Shown piece by piece: positions 1 to 8,700 of a stretch of 64,000 bases of DNA. Source of the stretch: Synechococcus sp. JA-3-3Ab (GTDB lineage: Bacteria > Cyanobacteriota > Cyanobacteriia > Thermostichales > Thermostichaceae). Below the pieces are notes generated by a model. That model was not told the DNA's origin, searched no databases, and saw only the letters and a program-made list of their open reading frames with translations. The stretch is from positions 930,001-994,000 of the forward strand of contig NC_007775.1 in NCBI RefSeq assembly GCF_000013205.1. The letters are read 5' to 3'. Numbering within the stretch: position 1 is the first letter of the stretch; each line of letters starts with the position of its first letter. Position numbers and translations under genes: made by a program.

Positions 1-349
1 GGTTGCGGCTGACAACCAGCTCCGCCACCCGGACGCGATCCTGAGGCGAGAGGATGCGCAACTCGTAGAGAATATCGCTGCCTTTGTGGGCAAAGTGCTC
101 CAAAACGGCTGAGCTGGCTCCTGCTTTCGCCATTCCTTCGTAAACCTGGGCGGCGACAACGATCTGGTTTTGGTGGGCGGGCTCAAACCCGGTCGCCTCG
201 AAGATGGCCTGGGGAGTCATTTTCTGTCGTTGCAAGCTTTGGCAGGCCTTTGCCCAATCCAGCCACCCCCCCTCTTTGCGCTGCAGCCGGCCCATCAACA
301 GGCTGGGATCCTCCTCCGGGGCAGTGGGTTCCGGCAAATGCTGACTCAT
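1..349 (-). CDS. raf1: Rubisco accumulation factor 1 (Raf1), N-terminal part; continues beyond the window edge
   Basis: Raf1 is a cytosolic assembly chaperone that helps RbcL dimers build form I Rubisco. The visible 116 codons start with ATG at 349 and run off the left edge without a stop. After an acidic, Pro-rich start comes a helical domain with segments such as MTPQAIFEATGFEP, QNQIVVAAQVYEGM and SDILYELRILSPQDR, which I recognise as the N-terminal alpha-domain of cyanobacterial Raf1. The beta-domain and the C-terminal dimerisation domain would lie outside the window. It is transcribed leftward, away from the mobile-element remnant in the next spacer. The identification rests on remembered family sequence, not an alignment. 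Confidence 0.85.
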   Translation of the reverse strand, partial: MSQHLPEPTAPEEDPSLLMGRLQRKEGGWLDWAKACQSLQRQKMTPQAIFEATGFEPAHQNQIVVAAQVYEGMAKAGASSAVLEHFAHKGSDILYELRILSPQDRVRVAELVVSRN

Positions 350-1130
350 GGCCACGCTTCCTCCGCAACGACAATAGCCCAAAATGAACGCATACAGAAC
401 CAACCCATCCAATACAGTAAACTACCCCATGGCTATAGCTTGCTTCCGCGAAGCAGTAGCCGGGGGCTTTGGGAAATCCTGTAGCCGGCAAGCCAGCCGC
501 GGATCCCTGGGCTGGTTGATAAGGGCAGCCTCAAATAACATAGGCCTACGGCCCACTAACGCGGGGGGCAGCGTTGGAGCTCGCATCCCCTTCCCGCCCA
601 CGTGCAAGAGTGACCCCCCAACCGCTGGCCAACCTGCAAACACAAAAGGATAGCTCGGTAGCCTCGTACTTTAGGGCGGGGCGGAAAAGCCCGTAGGCAA
701 CTTGAGTTGCTCATAATGGTATCGTTGTTACCGAGGCGTGCCGTTCCCAGGCAAGCACCTCATCACGATGAAAAACTCGACCGGTGGCCAGCGTCTGGGA
801 GATGCCAACGTCTCAGCCAACCTGCAAGGACTCTGCCCCCTGACGCGATCAGAAAAGTCAGCAGAACCTTGGGGCCTTGCCTCAAGGAACTGTCTAGCTA
901 GAGGCGCTTTGGCAGCGCCTTTACGAGCCCGTTTGTGAACTACGTTAAGCATCCCCCGCCTTCCGGCGGAGGGAGTGTCAATTGCTCTCGGCGCTCTCTC
1001 GGCACTCGCCCTCCGTCACCTGAATTCGATGAAGTAGCCGCGCCTTTTCCCCTCCCCTGACCCCCCATCCAGATCCAAAGGGATCCCTCTCCCGCCATAC
1101 CAGAAGATGAACTGGGGTGGGCAAAGCAAA
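350..1130. other. Long intergenic spacer without a convincing gene
   Basis: These 780 bases lie between raf1 (transcribed leftward) and the DUF4278 gene. Open frames here are short and overlap on both strands with no recognisable protein. The left part should carry the raf1 promoter. The right-hand third holds an IS200/IS605-type right end at 862-982, so part of the spacer is probably a decayed transposon. I see no tRNA or CRISPR repeat. Confidence 0.6.
862..982 (+). mobile_element. Orphan IS200/IS605-type right end, possible omegaRNA scaffold
   Basis: This 121-base block aligns by eye with the right end of the decayed tnpB element at 5780-5886 on the other strand. Shared stretches are GCAGAAC, TGCCTCAA, ACTGTCT, CAGCGCCTTTACGAG and the terminal GGGAGTGTCAA. 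It contains two hairpins, GGCGCTTTGGCAGCGCC and a GC-rich one just before the terminus, CCGCCTTCCGGCGG. In IS605-type elements the tnpB 3' end, the right end and the guide omegaRNA scaffold overlap. No intact tnpB lies upstream. I infer a right-end remnant; whether it is transcribed cannot be told. Confidence 0.55.
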
Positions 1131-1580
1131 CTAGCTCATGCTGACCCGGCTGCGGTCATAGGTGAGACGGAAGGTGGGATGCACCTTTCCTTGGATGCGG
1201 TTCCAGAAGTTGCGCACATTGGCCTGCAGGCCAACCCGCTCCGTGCCACGCACCAACATGGCTTGCTGACGAACCCGAATCGCCCGTTGGTGGCCCATCA
1301 TCAGGCGGCGAGCCAGCTCATCCAGAACGTGAGAACGGCCAGGAGCAGGTGCCTCGGCTGTCTGAACGGTTTGAGCCGGCGCTGCAGCAGCTTCGGAACG
1401 ATAGGCCGCGCCCCGATAGAGCAGGTCAAGCTTGGTGGGCAAAACCACCGGCTTGCTCAGGTGGCGAAATCGCCAGTCCAGCCCCCGATAGCGACCCCCC
1501 ACTTTGCCCGGAGAAACAGTCACCGTCGCCGGCGAGTGGGTGTAACCAACGCCACGGTAAGAGAGTTCCATGATCTTCAT
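1131..1580 (-). CDS. DUF4278 domain-containing protein
   Basis: Cyanobacterial protein of 149 residues and unknown function. The N-terminus MKIMELSYRGVGY followed by VGGRYRGLDWRFRH is the short DUF4278 signature. The middle (about residues 60-85) is Ala/Pro-rich, and the C-terminal half is basic and helical (QRAIRVRQQAMLVRG). I chose the ATG at 1580 because GGAGG stands five bases upstream. The frame stays open upstream but encodes low-complexity, family-unlike sequence. It is monocistronic, with a probable long leader. No catalytic motif is visible, so no function is assigned. Confidence 0.8.
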   Translation of the reverse strand: MKIMELSYRGVGYTHSPATVTVSPGKVGGRYRGLDWRFRHLSKPVVLPTKLDLLYRGAAYRSEAAAAPAQTVQTAEAPAPGRSHVLDELARRLMMGHQRAIRVRQQAMLVRGTERVGLQANVRNFWNRIQGKVHPTFRLTYDRSRVSMS

Positions 1581-2013
1581 CTTCGCCTCCAAACGTATAT
1601 GGTCTGTATCCACTTCACTTCCTGAGGAGTGACCTGAGATGTCCCGTGGACAGTCCCAAGGGTTGAGGCGCGTTCCTTCGGGATAGCTCCCTACTTCCGT
1701 CCTCCGGCTGCCGTCTTGCTCCACGATAAGCCAAACAGCAGGCGAGAGGATGAACGATTTCTTTCTACATTTTGTATTATAAGCTACGGTTTTGAGGTAT
1801 TGCCACCAACTTTTAACGAAAATTTCCACTGATCCTCCCTTTAGCTGGCCAAGAACCCAGCCTGAATGAGGCGGGATCCCCTGCGGGAGCCGGTTTGCAG
1901 CGCTTTGGGTTGGGCCCAGCCTTCCACTCTGTCCGCAGGGCCGAAGAAAGCATTATCGTGGAAGAATCCTCAGGATTGGCTACAAAAGTTCATACTCCTG
2001 GTGGGGTGTCTCT
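1581..2013. promoter_or_regulatory. Divergent promoter region between the DUF4278 and antiporter genes
   Basis: This 433-base spacer separates two divergent genes. On the minus strand a perfect TATAAT lies at 1781-1776, in an AT-rich patch unlike the GC-rich surroundings. It is a good -10 candidate for the DUF4278 gene and implies a leader of about 190 bases. No clear -35 box stands at the right distance. No hairpin terminator or known riboswitch was recognised. Confidence 0.35.
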
Positions 2014-3912
2014 GTGCAGGAAGACTTTCGCCTGATTCTGGACATCGTGACAGTGTTGGCGGCAGCGGCGGCGGGTGGTTTTCTGGCAGCGCTGCTGAGG
2101 CAGCCGGTGTTGCTTGGGTACCTGCTGGCAGGGATCCTGGTGGGACCAACGGGGCTGGGGTGGATCAAGGAGTTGGTGCAGGTGGAAACCCTGGCCCAGT
2201 TTGGGGTGACCTTTTTGCTGTTCAGCCTGGGAGTGGAGTTTTCCCTCAAAGAGTTGCGCCAGGTGCGGGGGATCGCCATTGGCGGCGGCGCTTTGCAGAT
2301 CGGCCTGACCATCGCGATCACGGCGGCGCTGGCAGTGGCCAGCGGCTGGCTGACGCCGGTGCAGGGGATCTTCCTGGGGGCAGTGCTCTCTTTGTCTTCC
2401 ACAGCGGTGGTGCTCAAAAGCCTCACCGAGACCAACCAGATGGGCACGCCCCAGGCTCACGCCATGCTGGGGATCTTGATTGTGCAGGATCTGGCGGTGG
2501 GGCTGATGCTAGCGGTGTTGCCGGCTTTGGATTGTCCTTTGCCGGAGCTGGCGGGATCCCTGGCCAAGGCGCTGGCGGAGATTGGCCTGGTGGGGCTGGG
2601 GGCGGTGGTGGGCGGGATGTGGCTGGTGCCCGCTTTCCTGCGCCTTTTGGCGCAGCAGGAGAGCAAGGAGGTGTTTTTGTTGGGGGTGATCAGCCTCTGC
2701 GTGGGGATTGCCCTGTTGACAGAGCGGCTGGGCATTTCCAGCGAGATCGGGGCCTTCCTGGCCGGGCTGATGATCTCAGAAGTGGAATACGCCGACCAGA
2801 CCCTGGCCTATGTGGAGCCGCTGCGGGATGTGTTTGCCGCCCTCTTTTTTGCCGCCATCGGCATGCTCATCGATCCCAGCTTTATCGCTGCCCACCTGCC
2901 CTTAATCTTAGGGTTAGTGGGGCTGGTGATGGTGGGCAAGTTTTGCCTGGTGGCCCCTTTGGCCGGTCTGTTCGGCTACCCGCTCCCCTCAGCGGTGTTG
3001 GTGGGGCTGGGCCTCTCGCAGATCGGCGAGTTCTCCTTTGTCCTGGCCAGCGAAGGGCAAGCGCTAGGGCTGGTGTCGCGGCAACTGTATTTGCTCGTCG
3101 TCAGCACCACCGCCGTTACCCTGCTGGTCACTCCCCTTCTGCTCAGGGGCGCGCCGCGGCTGCTGGCAAAATTACAAGGGATCCCTTTCTTTGCCCGTTG
3201 GCTGGAAGCGAGCGAGCGGCCCCCCGCCCTGTCCCCCGACGCTCCCCAACAGGATCACGTGGTGGTGTGCGGCTATGGACAGGTGGGGCAGGACATCGTG
3301 CGCATCCTGGAAGCCCGTCGCCATCCCGTCTTGGTGATCGACCAGTCGGAACGGGTCATCCAACACCTGCGCTCCCGTGGGATCCCCTATCTCTACGGCA
3401 ATGCCGCCAGCGCCCCGGTGCTGGAGAAAGCTGGCCTGCCCCGCGCCCGCGCCCTGGTGATCGCCCTGCCGGATCGCCTGAGCATGCGCCTTTGCCTGAA
3501 ACGGGCGCTGGAACTGGCGCCCCACCTGGATGTGGTGGTGCGGGCCACCCATGAAGAGGACATCGAACAGCTCTATCAGTTGGGGGCCAGGGAAGTCGTC
3601 CACCCGGAATTTGAGGCCAGCCTGGGCTTGTGCAGCCATGTGCTGCTGAAGCTGGACGAGCCCCTGGAGGTCATCCAGCAGGAGATTCTGGCCATCCGCA
3701 GCAGCCACTACCGCGATTTGCGCCCTCCTTACCCCAGTTGTCTGATCCCCACCCCCGTGAGTTGGCCGGCGCAGCCCCCATCCCCGCCGCTCCTCGGCCA
3801 TGCCAACGGCAGCCGCGACAGCGGCCCACCCGAGCCTGCGACCGCCTGGTGGGAGCACTGGCAGCGCCCTGTACAGCCGGAATGGGCAGGGATCTCGGGC
3901 TCGGCTGAGTAG
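2014..3912 (+). CDS. CPA2-family cation:proton antiporter with C-terminal RCK (TrkA-N) domain
   Basis: A KefB/KefC/NapA-like membrane antiporter of 632 residues that would exchange Na+ or K+ for protons. Residues 1 to about 385 hold 12 or so hydrophobic segments, including the family-typical SSEIGAFLAGLMIS near 242. A cytosolic nucleotide-binding RCK domain follows, starting near residue 413 with the Rossmann motif VCGYGQVGQDIVRILEA. The last 60 residues are Pro-rich and unlike any domain. GTG at 2014 puts the first membrane helix at the usual place. The substrate ion cannot be read from sequence. It stands alone, divergent from the DUF4278 gene. Confidence 0.9.
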   Translation: MQEDFRLILDIVTVLAAAAAGGFLAALLRQPVLLGYLLAGILVGPTGLGWIKELVQVETLAQFGVTFLLFSLGVEFSLKELRQVRGIAIGGGALQIGLTIAITAALAVASGWLTPVQGIFLGAVLSLSSTAVVLKSLTETNQMGTPQAHAMLGILIVQDLAVGLMLAVLPALDCPLPELAGSLAKALAEIGLVGLGAVVGGMWLVPAFLRLLAQQESKEVFLLGVISLCVGIALLTERLGISSEIGAFLAGLMISEVEYADQTLAYVEPLRDVFAALFFAAIGMLIDPSFIAAHLPLILGLVGLVMVGKFCLVAPLAGLFGYPLPSAVLVGLGLSQIGEFSFVLASEGQALGLVSRQLYLLVVSTTAVTLLVTPLLLRGAPRLLAKLQGIPFFARWLEASERPPALSPDAPQQDHVVVCGYGQVGQDIVRILEARRHPVLVIDQSERVIQHLRSRGIPYLYGNAASAPVLEKAGLPRARALVIALPDRLSMRLCLKRALELAPHLDVVVRATHEEDIEQLYQLGAREVVHPEFEASLGLCSHVLLKLDEPLEVIQQEILAIRSSHYRDLRPPYPSCLIPTPVSWPAQPPSPPLLGHANGSRDSGPPEPATAWWEHWQRPVQPEWAGISGSAE

Positions 3913-3939
3913 ATAGAGACAAAACCCCTCTCAGGGGAG

Positions 3940-5304
3940 CTAACCAGGATAGGGGATCCGCAGGAGCTGGTTGACCGGTGGGTGAGCCACCTGCACCTGT
4001 TTGCCGTCCGGCCACTGGATCTGGATGGCTTCTACTGCCGACTCGGATCCCAGGCCAAAATGGGCCACCGGCTCCATCTGGCAGAGGTAGCCGCTGCCGG
4101 CGTCGATGGGTCGGATCTGCGTGCGGGTAGAGGTAACCAGGCGTACCAAGGCGCCGCGGGCTGGGGATCCCTGGCGGGTGAGGGGCAGAACTCTCAGCCA
4201 GTTGTTGCCAGGGGCCAGCGGACGGTAGAAGCTCAGGGGCTGGGCGCCCGATTCTCCGTGGGCAACGAGCAGCTCTAGGCAACCGTCCCCATCCACATCC
4301 GCCACCGCCGCTCCCGTCCCCAGTCCCTGCGGCTCGACAGCATCTCCCATGTCGATAGCCTGCCAGCAGCCGGAGCGCCAGCCAAACAGCCGGTTGGGCT
4401 CGCCGATGTTGTTAAAAAACAGCTCTGGGTAACCGTCGTTGTCGAAGTCGGCAGCGATCACCGTGCGGATGCGGGAGGGCCTGGCCAGCTCGGGAGGGGC
4501 CACATTTTTGAAGACGCCGCTGGAAGTTTGGATCCAGAGGCGATGCGGCCCTTCCCAGTTGCCGTACACCAGATCCAACCGCCCGTCCCCATCCAGATCC
4601 ACCGCTGCCACCCCCCGTCCGTGCTCGCCGGGATCCGCCAACCCCACCTCGGCGGCAATTTCCTCAAAGGTGCCATCCCCGCGGTTGCGAAACAAAAAGT
4701 TGGGCCCCTGCTCGTTGACGGCAAAAATGTCCATCCGCTGGGAAACCAGGGGCACGGCCACCAGCCCCCGCCCTCCCGTTACCCGGTTTACCCCCGCCTC
4801 TGGCGCCACATCGGCGATCATCTGGCCGGCGGACAGCTCGTAAAGGCGCATGGGGCCGCCATAGTTGGCCACGAAAAACCCGTACCGCCCCTGGCCAAAG
4901 CGATCCACGCAGGCCACCGAGCGACCTGCCGTCAAGTTGAGGGCATCTTGGTTGTGGGGCAGAGAGAACAGATCCACCCAACGGGATCCCTGCCAGTCGA
5001 AGAGGCGATCCCCAAAGCGCTTGCGCCCGCCGAAGGTATCAGTATTCAAGACGTAGAGTTCTTCTTGCCCGTCGCCGTCGAAGTCGCCGGCAGCCACCCC
5101 AATGGCCATCCGCCCTGCATCGGCCAGAGTATCGTCCACCAAATCCACCAGCGCCTGGCCGTTCCACTTCAAAACCCGATTCGGGCCGCGGAAGCCGCAC
5201 ACAAACAGCTCAAAAGCCCCGTCCCGATCCACATCGCAAATGGCAACTCCATAGGAAAAAGCAGGCGGGTTGAACTGGATGAGGGAGCTGCAATCTTGGA
5301 ACAT
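3940..5304 (-). CDS. FG-GAP/VCBS-repeat protein with C-terminal ASPIC/UnbV domain (CRTAC1-like)
   Basis: A protein of 454 residues built of beta-propeller-like repeats with Ca-binding-type loops: DVDRDGAFE, DFDGDGQEE, DLDGDGRLD, DFDNDGYPE and DVDGDGCLE. The last 90 residues (NNWLRVLPL to IQIQWPDGKQ) form an ASPIC/UnbV domain. The architecture is that of CRTAC1-like proteins, usually extracellular and suggested to bind Ca2+ or surfaces. No signal peptide is visible from the chosen ATG (MFQDCSSLIQF), which is odd for the family; it may be cytosolic or exported by an unseen route. It converges with the antiporter gene. Confidence 0.85.
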   Translation of the reverse strand: MFQDCSSLIQFNPPAFSYGVAICDVDRDGAFELFVCGFRGPNRVLKWNGQALVDLVDDTLADAGRMAIGVAAGDFDGDGQEELYVLNTDTFGGRKRFGDRLFDWQGSRWVDLFSLPHNQDALNLTAGRSVACVDRFGQGRYGFFVANYGGPMRLYELSAGQMIADVAPEAGVNRVTGGRGLVAVPLVSQRMDIFAVNEQGPNFLFRNRGDGTFEEIAAEVGLADPGEHGRGVAAVDLDGDGRLDLVYGNWEGPHRLWIQTSSGVFKNVAPPELARPSRIRTVIAADFDNDGYPELFFNNIGEPNRLFGWRSGCWQAIDMGDAVEPQGLGTGAAVADVDGDGCLELLVAHGESGAQPLSFYRPLAPGNNWLRVLPLTRQGSPARGALVRLVTSTRTQIRPIDAGSGYLCQMEPVAHFGLGSESAVEAIQIQWPDGKQVQVAHPPVNQLLRIPYPG

Positions 5305-5392
5305 GGGGATCCCGTCGTAGGAGAGGCAGGAACTGGTGGGGCTCCAGACTCTAATGGTATGCTAGATCCTCGCTGTCGCTTCCCTTTCAACC

Positions 5393-5695
5393 ATGCCACG
5401 CATCAAATCTGCCATCAAGCGCGTCAAGATTGCGGAGCGAAATCGCCTGCGCAACAAAGCTACCAAAGCCATGGTGCGCGCGCTGATGAAAAAAGTCACT
5501 TCTCTCTCCTCTGCTTACGCCGCCAACCCCCAACCGGAAACCCTGCAGGAGATTCAAGCGGCGATGAGCGCTGCCTTTAGCCGCATCGACAAAGCGGCCA
5601 AAACAGGGGTTCTCCACAAAAACACAGCCGCCCGTCGGAAGGCGCGTTTGTCTCGGATCGTGCAACGATCCCTGGCCGCCACAAGTGCCTCCTAA
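5393..5695 (+). CDS. rpsT: 30S ribosomal protein S20
   Basis: S20 binds 16S rRNA at the bottom of the small subunit. The 100-residue product is rich in Lys, Arg and Ala, begins MPRIKSAIKRVKIAERNRLR and has the family's long helical hairpin. Length and composition are normal. The start follows a spacer that may contain the promoter (TATGCT near 5357). No strong Shine-Dalgarno sequence precedes the ATG. It is monocistronic and followed by the remnants of a tnpB element. Confidence 0.95.
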   Translation: MPRIKSAIKRVKIAERNRLRNKATKAMVRALMKKVTSLSSAYAANPQPETLQEIQAAMSAAFSRIDKAAKTGVLHKNTAARRKARLSRIVQRSLAATSAS

Positions 5696-5779
5696 GACAG
5701 GGTCTTGGACGGGCAGGGCCCAAAGGTCTCTACTGCTGCCCCGGAAGCAAGCTTGAGCATTTGCTTACCGAGCTTTTGT

Positions 5780-6184
5780 TTGACACTCCCACCCAGGGGA
5801 TTCTTACGCAGCCCAAAATGAACTCGTAAAGGCGCTGTCAAGACGCCCCCAGACAGTCTTTTGAGGCATAACCTCAAAGTTCTGCTTGCTTCGGATCTGT
5901 CTGGTTGCGCCGCTGTTGGTTGACACGCTTCTGGATCCCCCGCCCCCACACCCCCCGTATACGGGGCGATGGACCTACATACCTGCACAGCCAAGTTGCT
6001 GGACAGCCCAAACCGTGCATGGATTTCGCGGTCGCTCAGAGACTGAAGCTGAAGAGCGTTGGTTATCTTCTCTGGCGTGTTTTGGTTGACAGGCCTGGGC
6101 AAAGGCATCCAAAGTTGCATCCAGCTTTGTGGCTTGCGAGGCAGATACCTTGAGCTTGCAGAAGACAGTCAGGACTTGGGTCAT
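5780..6184 (-). pseudogene. Decayed tnpB (IS200/IS605-type) with right end
   Basis: Reading leftward from ATG at 6184, the sequence encodes MTQVLTVFCKLKVSASQ..., the N-terminus of a TnpB-type RNA-guided nuclease. A frameshift near 6070 moves the reading to VNQNTPEKITNALQLQSL and FGLSSNLAVQVCRS. Homology stops near 5955 at a CCGTATACGG palindrome. About 65 bases later begins the right-end block, ending in GGGAGTGTCAA (complement of 5780-5790). The central region with the catalytic RuvC motifs is missing. It is a dead deletion derivative that could only be mobilised in trans. Confidence 0.75.
5951..5966. repeat. GTATAC-centred GC palindrome inside the tnpB remnant
   Basis: CCCCCCGTATACGGGG contains a perfect 14-base palindrome (5953-5966). 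The same core, extended to 18 bases, occurs at 51504-51521 just upstream of another tnpB remnant of a different TnpB family. The palindrome marks the point where tnpB homology breaks off here. Confidence 0.55.
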
Positions 6185-6194
6185 GCAGGTTATA

Positions 6195-6623
6195 TTAGGC
6201 GCTATCCCTCCCCACCGTACAGACGATGGGGAATCCCGCGCGTTTTCTTGAAATAGAACTGACCGCGCGGCCACTGTCGGTGGCGGAAGCAATGCGGGAA
6301 ATCCGGGATCCTGTATCGGCCATGGCCCAGAAGCTGCCGATGCTTTTGGCCGTAGAGGTGCCCAGGGGAGATTCTACTGTCTCAGAGTCGGGGGATTTCT
6401 CCTGGGAAGCGATCAACACCGCCGCTTCCCCACCCTGCCGGGCTACCGCTGGAGTGGAAGGTTCCAGCGTGGGCTGAGAGGCTTCTGCTGGGCAGGTGAA
6501 AGATGACTGCGGCGGCCTCTTGCCAGGGGAGGTTTGTGGGGCCTTGCCTGTCCTGACGGCAGGGGGTACGGGAGGAGCCTTGCCGGCGATCTTTCCCCAT
6601 AAAGCCTGGAGGAGTTGCCACAT
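6195..6623 (-). CDS. Hypothetical protein, uncertain
   Basis: An open frame for 142 residues starting MWQLLQALWGKIAGK. It has an amphipathic N-terminus and then a long Pro/Ser/Ala-rich, probably disordered middle. I do not recognise it. AGGAG lies about 12 bases before the ATG. It is divergent from sulfiredoxin and ends 10 bases before the start of the tnpB remnant, so its C-terminus could have been altered by that insertion. Competing frames exist on the plus strand. Reality of this gene is uncertain. Confidence 0.4.
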   Translation of the reverse strand: MWQLLQALWGKIAGKAPPVPPAVRTGKAPQTSPGKRPPQSSFTCPAEASQPTLEPSTPAVARQGGEAAVLIASQEKSPDSETVESPLGTSTAKSIGSFWAMADTGSRISRIASATDSGRAVSSISRKRAGFPIVCTVGRDSA

Positions 6624-6771
6624 GGCTAAGTTGGCTCCTGAGCGAAAGGGCAGCGAGGGATGGTGCTATCCTGCCATGCTCTGACCTGAGAATCCACACC
6701 CTCTGCAAGCCTTGCTAGAGCAAAGTCATAACGAGTATGATTAAGGAGCTTACCTAGGGAGAGAATTCACC

Positions 6772-7035
6772 ATGGCGCAAATTCGCGAGATTCCCTTGGC
6801 CCAAATTCGTCGCCCCTTGCCGCGGCAGACGGATCCGGAGAAGGTGCGGGCACTGATGGCTTCCATCGAAGCAATCGGGCTGCAGGAGCCGATCGAGGTT
6901 TTGGAAGTGGAGGGAGAGTACTACGGGTTCTCGGGCTGCCACCGCTACGAGGCATTTGTCCGCTTGGGTAGGGAGCGGATTCCTTGCCGGGTGCGCAAGG
7001 CAACGCCTGCCGTCTTAAGACTCCACCTAGCCTAG
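6772..7035 (+). CDS. srxA: Sulfiredoxin
   Basis: Sulfiredoxin uses ATP and a thiol donor to repair over-oxidised (sulfinic) peroxiredoxin, part of the peroxide defence. The 87-residue product has the ParB-like fold typical of the family and the active-site motif FSGCHR at residues 53-58, with Cys56 as catalytic cysteine. The usual form is F(G/S)GCHR. Length is normal for cyanobacterial Srx. The ATG follows GGGAGAGAATTCACC, which supplies a Shine-Dalgarno. The gene is monocistronic and convergent with the response regulator. Confidence 0.93.
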   Translation: MAQIREIPLAQIRRPLPRQTDPEKVRALMASIEAIGLQEPIEVLEVEGEYYGFSGCHRYEAFVRLGRERIPCRVRKATPAVLRLHLA

Positions 7036-7056
7036 AAGGGATCCCTCTCTCCCAAC

Positions 7057-7728
7057 CTATTTTTTGTCGCTCGACTCTTCCCGGGGGATGTAGCCCCGTT
7101 CGTAGGCAAAGCGCACCAGTTGGGAGCGATTTTCCAGAGAGAGCTTGCTGAGAATGTTGGTCAAGTGGGTCTGCACGGTACGCGGACTGATGAACAGCTT
7201 CTCGCCAATTTGCTTGTTGGTGAGGCCGCGGATCACTTCCCGGAACACCCGCTCTTCGGCAGGGGTGAGGGGGAGATCTGCCAAGGTGGGACGGGGGGCA
7301 GCTTCAGCTTTGGCCTGGGTCTGCTGCTGGATTAGGCGCAGAATCTCCAACTGGGTGCGGCGGGCTCGTTCGATTTGCGCCTCGATCTTGGCCACCAGCT
7401 CCAGCGGCTCGAAGGGCTTGATGATGTAGTCGTCGGCTCCCCACTCGTAGCCCTGAACGCGGTCATCCAGCTCGCTGCGAGAGGAGAGGAAGATGAAAGG
7501 AACGAGTTCGCCGCCCCGCTGTTGGCGCAGTTGGCGGCAAAACTCGAAGCCATCCATTTCCGGCATCACCACATCCGATACCACCACATCCGGCTGCTCT
7601 TGGGCAAACAGGCGCAACCCTTCTACACCCGAAGCGCCTGTACAAACCCGATAGCCGTGCTGGGTGAGGTGGCGGCTCAGCACCTTTAAGGAGAGGGGAT
7701 CGTCATCTACGACCAATACGCGCTTCAT
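7057..7728 (-). CDS. NarL/FixJ-family response regulator (Ycf29/Rre1-like)
   Basis: A two-component transcription regulator of 223 residues. The receiver domain (about 1-115) has the acidic pocket at DDD (8-10), the phospho-acceptor Asp52 in VSDVVMPEMDG and Lys104 in IIKPFEP. A Gln-rich linker precedes a LuxR-type helix-turn-helix (about 150-212, LTPAEERVFREVIRGLTNK and ISPRTVQTHLTNI). This layout matches the Ycf29/Rre1 group of cyanobacteria and red-algal plastids, linked to stress responses. That subgroup assignment is from memory. No histidine kinase lies next to it. Confidence 0.88.
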   Translation of the reverse strand: MKRVLVVDDDPLSLKVLSRHLTQHGYRVCTGASGVEGLRLFAQEQPDVVVSDVVMPEMDGFEFCRQLRQQRGGELVPFIFLSSRSELDDRVQGYEWGADDYIIKPFEPLELVAKIEAQIERARRTQLEILRLIQQQTQAKAEAAPRPTLADLPLTPAEERVFREVIRGLTNKQIGEKLFISPRTVQTHLTNILSKLSLENRSQLVRFAYERGYIPREESSDKK

Positions 7729-7911
7729 GATGACCGGGGAGAGGCTGTTGAGGAATGGTTGAGGCGTAACAGAGGGATGACTTGAGGGCAGTGTTCAACC
7801 CTTGCCGCAAGATTGAAGTTTAGACAGGGATACTGGCAGTCAACTATAGATAGATCCTTGCCCCATGATAGTTTCGGAAGCGGTCTGGCTGCCGGCTCAG
7901 GCGGACTGGGC

Positions 7912-8700
7912 CTAAGCTCCCATCCCGGAGTAGTGTTGCAAACCCTTGCGCCACAGCCAGCGGTTGACCAGCCAAAACAGAACCAGCCAGGCCAGGCCCA
8001 TGGCAAAACCGCGCGGGATATCTTGCGGGATCCCCACCCAGAGGCTGGCGGGAAAATGCACCAAGTAGGGAAAGGGCGTCCAGGCCAAGGCCTGACGCAC
8101 CGCCGGCGGAAACACCTCCAGAGGGGCGATCACCCCTGAGAGAAATAGGTACACCAAAAAGTGGAATTGCTCCAAGGCCGATATTCGCTCCACCCAAAAG
8201 GCCAGCAGCGCCAGGGTGTACTGCATGAGAAAGCGCAGGGCAAACGCCAACAAAATGGCCAGGGATCCCAGCGCCACTTGTTGCCAAGACGGGATCCAAA
8301 AAGCGCGGGGGTAGAGCAGGAAAAAGAGGGCAATCAAAGCCACGGTAAAGGGGAGGCGGGCCAGGCGTTCCATCAGGTGGCTGGCCACATGGTGCCAAGC
8401 GGGATCCAGAGGCTGCAACAGAAGGGGCGAGAGTCTTCCCTCCACCACCTCCCGCTCAAAGTCCCAGATTACCCAGATGATGCTGAACTGGCGCACCAGG
8501 AACACGGCCAGGAAATAGCGGATGAACTCTAGGGAAGACAGCGAGAAATCTCCTGAACGGGCCGCCTCGCTCCAGAGCCCCATCATGATCAAGGGCAGGG
8601 ATCCGGCCAAGGCCCACAGGAGCAGCTCCGCCCGGTACTCCAGCATGTAGGCGTAGTAGGCGGCAAAGAGCGCGCTCAGCTTGCGAAAAAAGGCGTTCAT
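7912..8700 (-). CDS. ABC-2 family transporter permease (COG3694-like)
   Basis: A membrane protein of 262 residues with about six hydrophobic segments, starting MNAFFRKLSALFAAYYAYMLEYR. The N-terminal YMLEYRAELLLWALAG and the FEREVVEGRLSPLLLQPLDP loop are typical of ABC-2 permeases that usually work in pairs with a second permease and an ATPase. Neither partner is adjacent. Its ATG overlaps the cobA stop in an ATGA, so translation is coupled to cobA. The frame stays open upstream but only reads through cobA. Substrate unknown; the coupling to siroheme/corrin genes is suggestive but not proof. Confidence 0.82.
   Translation of the reverse strand: MNAFFRKLSALFAAYYAYMLEYRAELLLWALAGSLPLIMMGLWSEAARSGDFSLSSLEFIRYFLAVFLVRQFSIIWVIWDFEREVVEGRLSPLLLQPLDPAWHHVASHLMERLARLPFTVALIALFFLLYPRAFWIPSWQQVALGSLAILLAFALRFLMQYTLALLAFWVERISALEQFHFLVYLFLSGVIAPLEVFPPAVRQALAWTPFPYLVHFPASLWVGIPQDIPRGFAMGLAWLVLFWLVNRWLWRKGLQHYSGMGA

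Noticed and set aside
1866-3554. Long open frame (562 codons) overlapping the antiporter gene
   Set aside because: Gly/Ala/Arg-rich translation without any domain, a shadow of the high-GC antiporter gene, which has clear motifs in its own frame.
4528-5580. Long plus-strand open frame opposite the FG-GAP gene and rpsT
   Set aside because: It covers two well-supported genes on either strand and has no recognisable sequence.
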